Shown here in pieces: positions 1-8,422 of a stretch of 64,000 bases of DNA (within the stretch, counting starts at the first letter, position 1; every line of letters starts with the position of its first letter). Origin of the DNA: CAZEQK01 sp964514395. GTDB taxonomy: Bacteria; Bacillota; Bacilli; Tepidibacillales; Tepidibacillaceae. Both the position numbers and the translations under genes were made by a program. The DNA lies in NCBI GenBank assembly GCA_964514395.1, contig CAZEQK010000001.1, positions 94,399-158,398 of the forward strand, read 5' to 3'. The notes beneath the pieces are model-generated. The model did not search any database. It was not told the origin of the DNA and saw only the letters and a list, made by a program, of their open reading frames with translations.

Positions 1-1025
1 AGCTAGGATTTAACTTTCTAAAGAATTCAGCATCATTTTCTATTGGTGAATCTATGATACATTATACACCTCAAGATACTTATGGAAGAGCTATTTTAGT
101 TGGAATTATAAATACCATAAAAGTTTCTTCAATAGGAATTATATTAACTACCATCTTAGGAGTTTTCATTGGATTAGCACGTCTTTCAAACAATTGGCTA
201 ATCAGGAAGCTTGCAGGGTTATATATAGAGATTCTACGGAATACTCCTTTGTTAGTTCAAATATTTATTTGGTATTTTGCTATATTTTTAGCACTTCCTA
301 ATGTAAAGCAAAGTATTAAATTACCCGGTCAAATCTTTTTAAGTAATCGAGGTGTTGCAATTCCATGGTTTGAAGCAACATCAAGTTTTAGTATATGGAT
401 TATATTTTTCATTATTACTGCAATCCTATCATTTGTTATTCGGAAGGTAACGTTAAAAAAACAAGTAGAAACGGGTAAAAGAAAATATCCATTTTTATTG
501 GCTTCAGGATTTTTTATATCCATTTTAGTCATCTTAAGTATCATATTAAAGCAGCCTCCAGTACATTTCACATATCCTCATTTAGGAAAATTTAATTTTG
601 AGGGAGGATATATTTTTACACCTGAGTTTTCAGCTATTTTGGTTAGTTTGGTGCTTTATACTGCTACATATATAGGTGAGATCGTGAGAGCTGGAATTAT
701 GTCTGTTTCTAAAGGTCAAATTGAGGCGGCTAAAGCGTTAGGATTAAAAAACTCGACAACTCAGCGACTTGTTGTTTTCCCGCAAGCAATTAGGGTCATT
801 ATTCCTCCTTTAACAAGTCAATTTCTTAATCTCGCGAAAAACTCCAGTTTAGCTGTAGCAACAGGATTCCCCGATCTTGTTAGTGTCGGTGGTACTATTT
901 TGAATCAGACTGGTCGGGCTGTTGAAATGATCACTATTATGTTTCTTGTGTATTTGACCATAAGCTTAACGACCTCCTTATTTATGAATTGGTTTAATCA
1001 ATACACTAAACTGGTAGAGAGGTGA
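1..1025 (+). CDS. Polar amino-acid ABC transporter permease, AapQ-like (5' truncated by window edge)
   Basis: Inner-membrane permease of a polar amino-acid uptake transporter. The reading frame is open from the first full codon (position 3) through the ATG at 54, and the residues before that ATG (LGFNFL...FSIGES) resemble the AapQ/BztB family just before its first core helix. The true start therefore lies upstream of the window. Visible features are the family block NRGVAIPW around codon 110, several hydrophobic helices, and the cytoplasmic EAA loop (EAAKALGL, followed by FPQAIRVIIPP) that docks on the ATPase. It is followed directly by a second permease and an ATPase. Neither the substrate nor the binding protein can be seen; the latter may lie upstream. 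Confidence 0.88.
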   Translation, partial: LGFNFLKNSASFSIGESMIHYTPQDTYGRAILVGIINTIKVSSIGIILTTILGVFIGLARLSNNWLIRKLAGLYIEILRNTPLLVQIFIWYFAIFLALPNVKQSIKLPGQIFLSNRGVAIPWFEATSSFSIWIIFFIITAILSFVIRKVTLKKQVETGKRKYPFLLASGFFISILVILSIILKQPPVHFTYPHLGKFNFEGGYIFTPEFSAILVSLVLYTATYIGEIVRAGIMSVSKGQIEAAKALGLKNSTTQRLVVFPQAIRVIIPPLTSQFLNLAKNSSLAVATGFPDLVSVGGTILNQTGRAVEMITIMFLVYLTISLTTSLFMNWFNQYTKLVER

Positions 1026-1033
1026 TCCGAGTT

Positions 1034-2242
1034 ATGGAAAAAATAGATGCAAATAATTATAGTGATATGAAAGTCGAAACTGAACCCCCAAAAACATCGA
1101 TTGGCGTCATTGGCTGGGTTAGGGAAAACCTTTTTAGTAGTTGGTTTAATACATTATTGACCATCATATTTATTGTACTTATATATTTGGGAGTAAAAAA
1201 TACATTAAAATGGGCATTTTCTTCTGCTAAATGGGGGGTTATTAGTTCTAATTTTCAATTATTTTTCGTAGGTCAATTTCCTACTGACCAGCTATGGAGA
1301 GTCTGGCTAAGTTTAGCACTCATATCGGTGTTATTCGGGTTTTCTGCAGGATTATGGAAGGGGACTTTAAGAAGACTATCCTTTTTTTTCTCAGCTATTC
1401 TTTTAGTCATCATAAGCCTACCATTTGTAACGCTTTATACAAGGATATGGTTATTTATTAATATCCTTTTGATTATTATTGGGTACTTTGGTGTTTCAAT
1501 ATTACCTAAAAAAGTCACCATCACGATCGTGGGATGGTTATTATCCTTTCCAATGATTATCCTACTCTTGAATGGCTTTGGTGTTTATAAATCTATCTCG
1601 ACAAATTTATGGGGAGGTTTATTATTAACCATACTAATCTCGATTGTAGCCCTTGCATTATCCTTCCCTATTGGAATATTACTGGCTTTAGGTAGGATGA
1701 GCAGGTTTCCAGTCATCAAGTGGTTTAGTATTGCCTATATTGAACTAATCCGCGGCGTTCCGTTAATTACTGTCCTATTTATTGGGCAATTAATGATCCC
1801 TTTGTTCCTTCCTGAAGGAATTGAAATCAATAATGTCATTCGAGCGATGATTGGTTTTACCTTATTCACTGCCGCTTATTTGGCAGAGAATGTTCGGGGT
1901 GGACTACAATCCATTCCACGTGGACAGTTTGAAGCTGCAAAGGCTATAGGTCTTAATTCAACTTATACCATGATATTTATCATATTACCACAAGCATTAC
2001 GTGCTGTTATTCCAGCGATTGTTGGCCAAAGTATCGCAATGTTCAAGGACACCTCTCTTATTTCCATCGTCGGTTTGTTTGATCTAGTTGGCATTTCAAA
2101 AACAATTGCAGCAAATCCTAAGTTCTTGGGAAAGCAGATGGAGGTATTTCTATTTATCGCTTTAATCTATTGGATCATAAGTTATTCCATGTCTTATGGT
2201 AGTAGAAGACTTGAGAAATCCTTAGGAGTAGGAGAAAGATAA
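1034..2242 (+). CDS. Polar amino-acid ABC transporter permease, AapM-like
   Basis: Second permease subunit (402 residues) of the same transporter. It has a long hydrophobic N-terminal half typical of the AapM/BztC type and a C-terminal permease core with the EAA loop EAAKAIGLNSTYTM followed by LPQALRAVIPAI. A GTG at 1022 overlaps the previous stop codon, but the ribosome site GAGAGGTGA sits 8-9 bases before the ATG at 1034, so I place the start at 1034. The tight spacing to both neighbours indicates one operon. AapQ and AapM are known to form the heterodimeric membrane part of general L-amino-acid importers; the exact substrate is an inference. Confidence 0.88.
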   Translation: MEKIDANNYSDMKVETEPPKTSIGVIGWVRENLFSSWFNTLLTIIFIVLIYLGVKNTLKWAFSSAKWGVISSNFQLFFVGQFPTDQLWRVWLSLALISVLFGFSAGLWKGTLRRLSFFFSAILLVIISLPFVTLYTRIWLFINILLIIIGYFGVSILPKKVTITIVGWLLSFPMIILLLNGFGVYKSISTNLWGGLLLTILISIVALALSFPIGILLALGRMSRFPVIKWFSIAYIELIRGVPLITVLFIGQLMIPLFLPEGIEINNVIRAMIGFTLFTAAYLAENVRGGLQSIPRGQFEAAKAIGLNSTYTMIFIILPQALRAVIPAIVGQSIAMFKDTSLISIVGLFDLVGISKTIAANPKFLGKQMEVFLFIALIYWIISYSMSYGSRRLEKSLGVGER

Positions 2243-2271
2243 AAACGTTAGAAAATAAAGGAGGAGCTAAA

Positions 2272-3042
2272 ATGGTATCAGAAAATAATGCATCAATGCC
2301 TATCAATGAAAGTAAAGATATTATTGTTTGTAATAATATCAATAAATGGTACGGAAAGCTACATGTATTAAAGGATGTTTCCTTAAACATTCAACAAGGT
2401 GAAGTTGTCGTAATATTAGGTCCCTCCGGCTCTGGAAAATCTACTTTTATAAGAACATTAAACGGTTTGGAGGAAATACAGAAGGGTGAAATATTAGTCG
2501 ATGGAATAAATCTTTCTCATGACGTAGCTAATATTGAAGCAATACGTAAAGAAACAGGTATGGTGTTTCAATCATTCAATTTATTTCCCCATATGACGAT
2601 CTTAAAAAATATAACCCTTGCCCCTATTTGGGTTCGGAAGTGGCCAAAAGCAAAGGCCGAAAAAATAGCTTTATCATTATTAGAAAGAGTCGGAATTCCT
2701 GAACAAGCTCACAAATATCCAGGTCAATTATCTGGTGGACAGCAACAACGTGTTGCGATTGCCAGAGCACTTGCTATGCAACCAAAAATTATGTTATTTG
2801 ATGAGCCTACTTCTGCATTAGACCCTGAAATGATTAAAGAAGTTTTAGATGTTATGAAAGAGCTAGCACGTTCCGGTATGACAATGCTTGTTGTGACCCA
2901 TGAGATGGCATTTGCTCGTGAGGTTGCAGATAGAATCGTCTTCTTTGATTATGGTGAAATTATTGAAACAGGTACACCTGATGAATTATTTGATCATCCC
3001 AAGCAGGATCGAACAAAATTATTCCTCTCGCAGATTTTATAA
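2272..3042 (+). CDS. Polar amino-acid ABC transporter ATP-binding protein, AapP/GlnQ-like
   Basis: Cytoplasmic ATPase (256 residues) that drives the two permeases upstream. Walker A is GPSGSGKST at about residue 51, the Q-loop is in VFQSFNLFPH, the ABC signature is LSGGQQQR, Walker B is IMLFDEPTSALDPE, and the switch histidine is in VVTHEM. The segment APIWVRKWPK is characteristic of AapP proteins as I know them. The start is supported by AAGGAGG 9 bases upstream. In B. subtilis the glnQHMP amino-acid transporter is, as I recall, close to yrrD; here an Aap-type transporter occupies a comparable place. Confidence 0.92.
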   Translation: MVSENNASMPINESKDIIVCNNINKWYGKLHVLKDVSLNIQQGEVVVILGPSGSGKSTFIRTLNGLEEIQKGEILVDGINLSHDVANIEAIRKETGMVFQSFNLFPHMTILKNITLAPIWVRKWPKAKAEKIALSLLERVGIPEQAHKYPGQLSGGQQQRVAIARALAMQPKIMLFDEPTSALDPEMIKEVLDVMKELARSGMTMLVVTHEMAFAREVADRIVFFDYGEIIETGTPDELFDHPKQDRTKLFLSQIL

Positions 3043-3070
3043 AGTAAGACTTTTGGTTGAATATAAAAAA

Positions 3071-3106
3071 AAACACCAAGAGAACTAAAATGTACCCTTG
3101 GTGTTT
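3071..3106 (-). terminator. Terminator of the yrrD operon
   Basis: A 10-bp stem AAACACCAAG / CTTGGTGTTT is followed on the minus strand by nine T residues. It ends the leftward operon that closes at 3119. On the plus strand the trailing T run is weak, so it may only partly stop the transporter operon. Confidence 0.8.
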
Positions 3107-3118
3107 ACCTTTAATTCC

Positions 3119-3319
3119 CTATCTCATTTTGACCATGTTTTTAAACCATCTTGATCTACCCATTAAACGAAAAGCTCCAACTCTTCCCATCATGTTAATC
3201 ATTGAATTCATGAAACGATTCATCATATTCGTGTTCCTTGATGCTGATCTTCTCATGAACATACTTATAACCGTAGCGATTGCGCCACCAGTGATTACAC
3301 TTCGAATTAGACGAGCCAT
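3119..3319 (-). CDS. Small Met/Arg-rich membrane-associated protein (YrzQ-like by position)
   Basis: A 66-residue basic protein with one hydrophobic segment near residues 6-20 (ITGGAIATVISMF) followed by a Met-, Arg- and Asn-rich tail. The start has a good ribosome site (AAAGGGGGAG) 5-6 bases upstream, and the gene lies 12 bases after its upstream neighbour, so it is probably translated. I do not recognise a domain. In B. subtilis a short gene, yrzQ, lies next to yrzR and yrrD, and this is the likely counterpart by order and character only. Confidence 0.7.
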   Translation of the reverse strand: MARLIRSVITGGAIATVISMFMRRSASRNTNMMNRFMNSMINMMGRVGAFRLMGRSRWFKNMVKMR

Positions 3320-3331
3320 TAGTCTCCCCCT

Positions 3332-3532
3332 TTAAAGAGATTCTTCATAAAATTTTAATTCTTCTTCCGTAAATAAATCATCCAAAGAACTAAGACTGCC
3401 ATCTTCTTCAACCTGATGAGTAAAGAGACGATCCCCATCAATCGATAGCTCAATAAAGCAATTCCAGCAATAATATTGATTAGATCCTATTTTTCCGATA
3501 TCACGACTTTGACAGTTAGGGCATGAAAGCAT
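3332..3532 (-). CDS. Small zinc-ribbon protein (YrzR-like by position)
   Basis: A 66-residue protein with an N-terminal zinc ribbon: CPNC near residue 4 and CWNC about 20 residues later, followed by an acidic tail. An upstream in-frame ATG exists at 3547, but AGGAGG sits 6 bases before the ATG at 3532, so the protein starts MLSCPNC. The site overlaps the stop of yrrD, so translation of the two is probably coupled. The function is unknown; the fold suggests nucleic-acid or protein binding. Confidence 0.78.
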   Translation of the reverse strand: MLSCPNCQSRDIGKIGSNQYYCWNCFIELSIDGDRLFTHQVEEDGSLSSLDDLFTEEELKFYEESL

Positions 3533-3543
3533 ATTAATCCTCC

Positions 3544-4050
3544 TCATTCCTGCCCAAATATAACATCCTTTACTTCACTATTCGGTATGATGAGCGCATC
3601 CTCTCCTACAATAAATTTATTAGGGATTTGGATAGTTCTTCTACCTTCTGTTATATCTGACAGAAAACCATCTGAAATTTCATACCCTATAATTTTCCCC
3701 AATTCTTCCTTAAAATAAACGTCACTAATATGTCCAAGCTCATAACCATTTGTCGTGATAATTGGAAGATCCTTATAGGAGTGCTTGCCAGAATGAAAAC
3801 CGTCGAATGGTATATGCTGTTGAATTGGTGTTAATGATTTTTCTGAACCGATGGTGACTGCATCATCACCAATGGCTCCTATTTCATTAAAATCTAAATA
3901 GGCTAGTTTATTAAAGATACCTTCCTTCTCAACAGCAAGTCCCTTCAATTCACCATATCGATTGAAAAAGCAATCCTTGACTGTTCCAGCCTTTTTTCCA
4001 GAGCTTATATCTAAAACGGGTAGACCAACCACATCAAGCATCTTTCTCAT
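3544..4050 (-). CDS. yrrD: PRC-barrel domain protein YrrD
   Basis: A 168-residue protein with two PRC-barrel-like halves (VGLPVLDISSGKKAGTVKD at the start, and NGYELGHISDVYF near residue 105). PRC barrels are small beta domains found in RNA-processing and photosynthetic proteins; the role of YrrD is unknown. The frame extends upstream, but AAGGGGGAT lies just before the ATG at 4050, giving the start MRKMLDVVG. The ribosome site is part of an inverted repeat (see separate entry). Likely co-transcribed with the two small genes that follow. Confidence 0.82.
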   Translation of the reverse strand: MRKMLDVVGLPVLDISSGKKAGTVKDCFFNRYGELKGLAVEKEGIFNKLAYLDFNEIGAIGDDAVTIGSEKSLTPIQQHIPFDGFHSGKHSYKDLPIITTNGYELGHISDVYFKEELGKIIGYEISDGFLSDITEGRRTIQIPNKFIVGEDALIIPNSEVKDVIFGQE

Positions 4051-4053
4051 GAT

Positions 4054-4080
4054 ATATCCCCCTTTTTTAATAAGGGATAT
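4054..4080 (-). promoter_or_regulatory. Hairpin covering the yrrD ribosome binding site
   Basis: In the message, ATATCCCTT can pair with AAGGGGGATAT (9 pairs including two G-U) across a short A-rich loop. The second arm contains the whole Shine-Dalgarno sequence and ends 1 base before the ATG. This would hide the site unless the hairpin opens. Confidence 0.55.
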
Positions 4081-4144
4081 AACTAGTATATGAAATTCCA
4101 ATTAAATCATACGATAAGAAAGCTGGTGATATCTGAAGTTATTG

Positions 4145-5293
4145 TTATTTTTTTTGTTTACTTTTTACAATATGTCCAATTTCCTTTGCTGCTTTTATCA
4201 CTTCTTCTTCTGTATTTCCTAAGCCAAAGCTGATACGAATGGCAGAGGCTGCAATCTCCTTTGGAAGGTTTAAGGCTTTGATAACACGAGAAACGCTTAG
4301 TGAGCCTGAAGAGCATGCTGATCCTCCAGAAACAGCAATACCCTTCATATCTAGAGCCATCATTAATGTATGAGTATCGACGCCAGGAAAGCTTACATTT
4401 AGAATACTTGGTACGTTATCAGTAGGATGCCCATTCATAACAAAGCTATCTTCGCCAATCATCTCTTGCCATGTCTGAATCATCTTTTCTTTGAAGTCTG
4501 AGAAAAGCTGATATTTTTCAGCTCTTTTTATCATTAAAATCCTCACCGCTTCCCCTAAACCAATGATACCAGGTACGTTTTCTGTTCCACCTCTTCTTTT
4601 ACGCTCCTGTGAGCCTCCTAGTATCGGTTGGATATTGATACCATCGCGGATATATAACGCGCCAACCCCTTTTGGACCATTGATCTTATGGGCTGAGATA
4701 CTTAATAAATCAACGGTTAGCTTATCCACCGATACATCTAATATAGGAAAGGATTGCACCGCATCCGTATGAAAATAGATGCCCTTTTCCCTAGCAAGGG
4801 TACCTATTTCCTCTATTGGCTGTATCGTACCGATTTCATTATTTACGTGTATGATACTAATTAATATTGTATCCTCACGAATGGCCTGCTTTAATTCCTC
4901 TATATCGATTTTCCCATGGTGGTTAACGGATAAAGAGGTGATTTCAAAACCAAAACCAGTCAAAAATTTTGTAGCTTCAATTACTGCCGAATGTTCAATA
5001 TCAGAAATAATAATATGTTTACCTTTCTCTTGATTTGCTAAAGCGATTCCAACAACCGCTAGAAAATCTGCCTCTGTTCCACCACTAGTAAATACGATTC
5101 TCGGTGGTATGGTCTTTAATGCTTTTGCAACATATGCCCTTGCATCCTCTAAAGGCACCTTTGCCTTTTTACCTATACCATGGATACTTGAAGGATTACC
5201 ATAGCGTTCAGTTAAAAACAGATTCATTTTTTCCATAACTAATGGATGAACAGGTGTTGTTGCACTATTATCTAAATATATTTGTTGCTTCAT
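4145..5293 (-). CDS. Cysteine desulfurase, NifS/IscS family (YrvO-like)
   Basis: PLP-dependent enzyme that takes sulfur from cysteine as an enzyme-bound persulfide for tRNA thiolation or Fe-S assembly. The N-terminal signature IYLDNSATTP, the PLP-lysine motif SAHKINGPKG near residue 200 and the active-site cysteine loop GGSACSSGS near residue 325 are all present; length (382) is normal. The second ATG at 5293 has GAGGGG 6-7 bases upstream and is preferred over the ATG at 5299. In B. subtilis yrvO is followed by the tRNA thiolase gene trmU (mnmA); here yrrD follows instead, so its sulfur acceptor must be encoded elsewhere. Confidence 0.92.
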   Translation of the reverse strand: MKQQIYLDNSATTPVHPLVMEKMNLFLTERYGNPSSIHGIGKKAKVPLEDARAYVAKALKTIPPRIVFTSGGTEADFLAVVGIALANQEKGKHIIISDIEHSAVIEATKFLTGFGFEITSLSVNHHGKIDIEELKQAIREDTILISIIHVNNEIGTIQPIEEIGTLAREKGIYFHTDAVQSFPILDVSVDKLTVDLLSISAHKINGPKGVGALYIRDGINIQPILGGSQERKRRGGTENVPGIIGLGEAVRILMIKRAEKYQLFSDFKEKMIQTWQEMIGEDSFVMNGHPTDNVPSILNVSFPGVDTHTLMMALDMKGIAVSGGSACSSGSLSVSRVIKALNLPKEIAASAIRISFGLGNTEEEVIKAAKEIGHIVKSKQKK

Positions 5294-5309
5294 ATTCATC
5301 CCCTCAATT

Positions 5310-5957
5310 TTATAATTTTAGACGGCTTTCCGTTGTAACTTTCTTAGAGTAAGCAAAAAATGGCTCCAGCTTTTTTTCCCACCAGCTGATACTGAATTGC
5401 ATGATAGGACCTATAAATAATGCAAAAATAAAGGTACCGAAAAAAACAGGTCCACCTAAGAACCAACCTATCATTAATACAGATAGCTCCATTACTGTTT
5501 TAATGATTCTTATACTCCAATGATATCTACGATTAAGGGCTAGCAGTAAACCATCGCGAGGACCAGGTCCAAGCTTCGATGTGATATATAACCCTGCTCC
5601 TAAGCCCATTAATAATATCCCTACAATTAAAGTAATACATTGTAACAATATATCATCTATTGTTGGCATGATTCCCAAATATAAATCAATAAATACGCCA
5701 ACAAAAATCATATTAAGTAATGTCCCAATCTGAATTAGGGTTCGATCAAAGATAAAAGTAAATATAATGACGATAAAGCCTACAATTTGCGACCATGTCC
5801 CTATTGTCAATCCAAAGGTGGTAAATAGACCAATATGTAGGACATCCCAAGGGGCTACTCCTAATTGAGCTTTTATAATCAATGAAATACCTAGGGTCAT
5901 GATTGCAATTCCGCTGAAATAAAGAATTAAACGTGCTGTAAATTCTAATTTTGTCAC
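5310..5957 (-). CDS. YczE/YyaS/YitT-family integral membrane protein
   Basis: A 215-residue membrane protein with about five hydrophobic helices. The motifs LGVAPWDVLHIGL (near residue 35) and SKLGPGPRDGLLLAL (near residue 130) are the paired family signatures. B. subtilis YczE is, as I recall, also 215 residues and is required for lipopeptide production; a small-molecule transport role is possible but unproven. Two GTG codons could start it (5993 and 5957); the second has TTAGGAG 8 bases upstream and gives the family length. It lies 16 bases before the cysteine desulfurase start, so both are probably in one message. Confidence 0.82.
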   Translation of the reverse strand: MTKLEFTARLILYFSGIAIMTLGISLIIKAQLGVAPWDVLHIGLFTTFGLTIGTWSQIVGFIVIIFTFIFDRTLIQIGTLLNMIFVGVFIDLYLGIMPTIDDILLQCITLIVGILLMGLGAGLYITSKLGPGPRDGLLLALNRRYHWSIRIIKTVMELSVLMIGWFLGGPVFFGTFIFALFIGPIMQFSISWWEKKLEPFFAYSKKVTTESRLKL

Positions 5958-6007
5958 TCTGTTCTCTCCTAAAGTGTTTTGAATTTTATTCACTTTAATT
6001 ATTCTTT

Positions 6008-6042
6008 AAAACCAACTTTTCAAACAAAAAATTGGTTTTTTT
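6008..6042 (-). terminator. Possible weak terminator after rarA
   Basis: An 8-bp stem AAAACCAA / TTGGTTTT lies just downstream of the rarA stop. The T tract is longer on the plus strand than on the minus strand, so it may only weaken read-through into the yczE-like gene. Confidence 0.4.
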
Positions 6043-6054
6043 ATAGGTTTTCCA

Positions 6055-7347
6055 TTACCTCTTTCGTTGCTGAAGCTTTGCCTCTGTTCCTTGATCACTC
6101 GGCTTATAATAGTTTCGATCCTTTAACTCTGGTGGTAAATAATCTTGTTCCACATAATGATTTGGGTAGTTATGAGGATACTTATATCCTTTACCATGAC
6201 CAAATTGTTTAGCACCTTGATAATGAGCATCTCGTAGATGAAGGGGTACCGCACCTAATTCACCACTTCTTATATCTGAGATGACATGATCAATTGCATC
6301 GATCACTGAATTTGACTTAGGACTTTCCGCCAAATAGATGATGCATTGGGCCATATTTATTCTTGCTTCTGGTAAACCAACGGCTTGTACAGCGTGCCAT
6401 GTGGCTATCGCCTGCTCCAGCGCATTTGGATTTGCCATACCGATATCCTCTGATGCATGAACGATCAGTCTTCTGACAATGAGCTTAGGATCTTCACCAG
6501 CTTCTAACATTCTTGCCATCCAATATAGGGCTGCATCTGTTGAGCTACCACGAATCGATTTTATCATGGCACTTAGCATATCATAGCGCTGATCCCCTGT
6601 ATCATATCGCATGGAGGGCTGTTGTATCGATTCTTCTGCTATTTCTAAGGTGATGGTGATGATTCCTTCATTATTTGGTGCTGTAGTGGTTACTGCTAGC
6701 TCCAAAGCATTTAATGCTTTTCTTAGATCCCCATTTGCTGTAGATAATAGGTGTAAAAGTGCAGCCTCTTCAAGTCTTGCGTTATATTCCCCTATTCCAC
6801 GCTCCTCATCGTCTAGTACAAGCTTTATCGCTTCCGATATCTCATCATCTGATAAATTTTCCAGCTTGAAAATTTGGCTTCTAGATAATAGGGCTGAATT
6901 GACTTCAAAGAAGGGATTTTCTGTGGTTGCACCAATGAGTATAATTTCACCCTTTTCCACGGATGGAAGCAGCCCATCCTGTTGTGCTTTATTAAAACGG
7001 TGGATTTCATCTAAGAATAGGATTGTTTTTTTACTATACAGATTAATCTGTTCCTTTGCTGTATGAATAACCTCTCTAACTTCCTTTACCCCTGTGCTAA
7101 CTGCATTTAACCGTACAAAATGACTACTGGTCGCTTTACTAATCACATAGGCTAAACTAGTTTTTCCTGTACCAGGTGGCCCATATAAAATAATGGATGA
7201 AAGACGATCAGCCTCGATAGCCCGCCTCAATAGCTTGCCTTTCCCAATAATATGCTTTTGTCCGATAAACTCTTCAAGGGTTCTAGGTCTCATTCGATCG
7301 GCAAGAGGGGCTAATTGTTCTCCGTTATTTGAAAATAAATCCTCCAT
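6055..7347 (-). CDS. rarA: Replication-associated recombination protein A (RarA/MgsA)
   Basis: AAA+ ATPase of the clamp-loader group that acts at stalled replication forks and interacts with SSB. Walker A is GPPGTGKTS near residue 57, Walker B is TILFLDEIHRFN near residue 110, and sensor 1 is in GATTENP. The C-terminal part (QGAKQFGHGKGYKYPHNYP) is the typical MgsA tail. Full length at 430 residues. The start has AAGGAAGG upstream. It follows threonine aldolase by 12 bases; B. subtilis yrvN sits near yrvO in the same way. Confidence 0.95.
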   Translation of the reverse strand: MEDLFSNNGEQLAPLADRMRPRTLEEFIGQKHIIGKGKLLRRAIEADRLSSIILYGPPGTGKTSLAYVISKATSSHFVRLNAVSTGVKEVREVIHTAKEQINLYSKKTILFLDEIHRFNKAQQDGLLPSVEKGEIILIGATTENPFFEVNSALLSRSQIFKLENLSDDEISEAIKLVLDDEERGIGEYNARLEEAALLHLLSTANGDLRKALNALELAVTTTAPNNEGIITITLEIAEESIQQPSMRYDTGDQRYDMLSAMIKSIRGSSTDAALYWMARMLEAGEDPKLIVRRLIVHASEDIGMANPNALEQAIATWHAVQAVGLPEARINMAQCIIYLAESPKSNSVIDAIDHVISDIRSGELGAVPLHLRDAHYQGAKQFGHGKGYKYPHNYPNHYVEQDYLPPELKDRNYYKPSDQGTEAKLQQRKR

Positions 7348-7359
7348 GATTTACCTTCC

Positions 7360-8400
7360 TTACTTTAAAATAATGGTTTTTGCTATCTTTGCAATTGCTT
7401 CTATCGTTGTATCAATCGCTTTACTTGTTATTTCTCGATGGGTTGTTAATCTAATGAGATATTCACCAAATGCACTTCCAAGAATATGCTCTTTATTCAG
7501 CTCAACTAAAAACTCCTTTGCTGTTAAGCCTAAATCCATGGTACTAAACAAGACAATATTTGTCTCTACATCAGCAACATTGACTGATATTCCATTTATT
7601 TCATTAATTCCTTCTGCTAATTGTTTAGCATGTTGGTGATCCTCTGCTAAGCGATCTACCATTTTTGTTAATGCCACAATTCCTGGGGCAGCCATTAGAC
7701 CTGCTTGTCTCATGCCACCGCCTAGCCTTTTACGCCATTTTCTTGCATCTTCAATAAATGCCTTTGGTCCCGCTAAAATAGAACCCATCGGTGCACTAAG
7801 TCCCTTTGAGAGACATATTTGAACGGTATCTACATATTTCGTTAATTCCTTTACATCGATGCCAAGGGCCACAGATGCATTAAATAATCTAGCTCCATCG
7901 AGATGTACTGGTACATTTCTATCCTTTGCTACATCATAAACCTGTTTCATGTATCCTGCTGGTAGGATAGCTCCTCCCGCCCTATTATGTGTGTTTTCTA
8001 AGGTTATTAAGGCTGTCTTTGGTAGATGAATATCTTCATCTCTTATCGCATGACGTAGCTCATCAATTGGCATCTGTCCTCTATATCCAGCTATCGTCCT
8101 AGTTTGTGCACCTGTTAATGCACTAACTGCACCAGCTTCATAATAAAAAATATGTGACTCTGCCTCTAGAATGATTTCTTCCCCTGATTTTGCATGGGTC
8201 AGCACAGCAACCTGATTACCCTGTGTACCACTTGTCACAAAAAGAGCCGCTTCCTTACCTAACAGGTCCGCGGCAATTTCCTCAAGACTATTTACCGTTG
8301 GATCCTCTTTATAGACATCATCGCCAACCTCTGCTTGATACATCGCATCGCGCATCTCCTGAGTAGGCTTTGTTACCGTATCACTTCGTAAGTCAATCAT
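7360..8400 (-). CDS. ltaE: Low-specificity L-threonine aldolase
   Basis: PLP enzyme that cleaves threonine or allo-threonine to glycine and acetaldehyde. It begins with the family signature MIDLRSDTVTKPTQEMR, has GDDVYKEDPTVN near residue 28, LDGARLFNA near residue 165, and the PLP lysine in CLSKGLSAPMGS near residue 200. Length 346 is normal. AGAGGAGGA is placed 8 bases before ATG. Expected to be co-transcribed with rarA and the upstream nucleotidase gene. Confidence 0.94.
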   Translation of the reverse strand: MIDLRSDTVTKPTQEMRDAMYQAEVGDDVYKEDPTVNSLEEIAADLLGKEAALFVTSGTQGNQVAVLTHAKSGEEIILEAESHIFYYEAGAVSALTGAQTRTIAGYRGQMPIDELRHAIRDEDIHLPKTALITLENTHNRAGGAILPAGYMKQVYDVAKDRNVPVHLDGARLFNASVALGIDVKELTKYVDTVQICLSKGLSAPMGSILAGPKAFIEDARKWRKRLGGGMRQAGLMAAPGIVALTKMVDRLAEDHQHAKQLAEGINEINGISVNVADVETNIVLFSTMDLGLTAKEFLVELNKEHILGSAFGEYLIRLTTHREITSKAIDTTIEAIAKIAKTIILK

Positions 8401-8422
8401 TCTAATTCCTCCTCTGACAGGA

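Noticed and set aside
6611..7066. A 151-codon plus-strand frame
   Set aside because: It lies entirely antisense within rarA, has no ribosome site and no recognisable motif.
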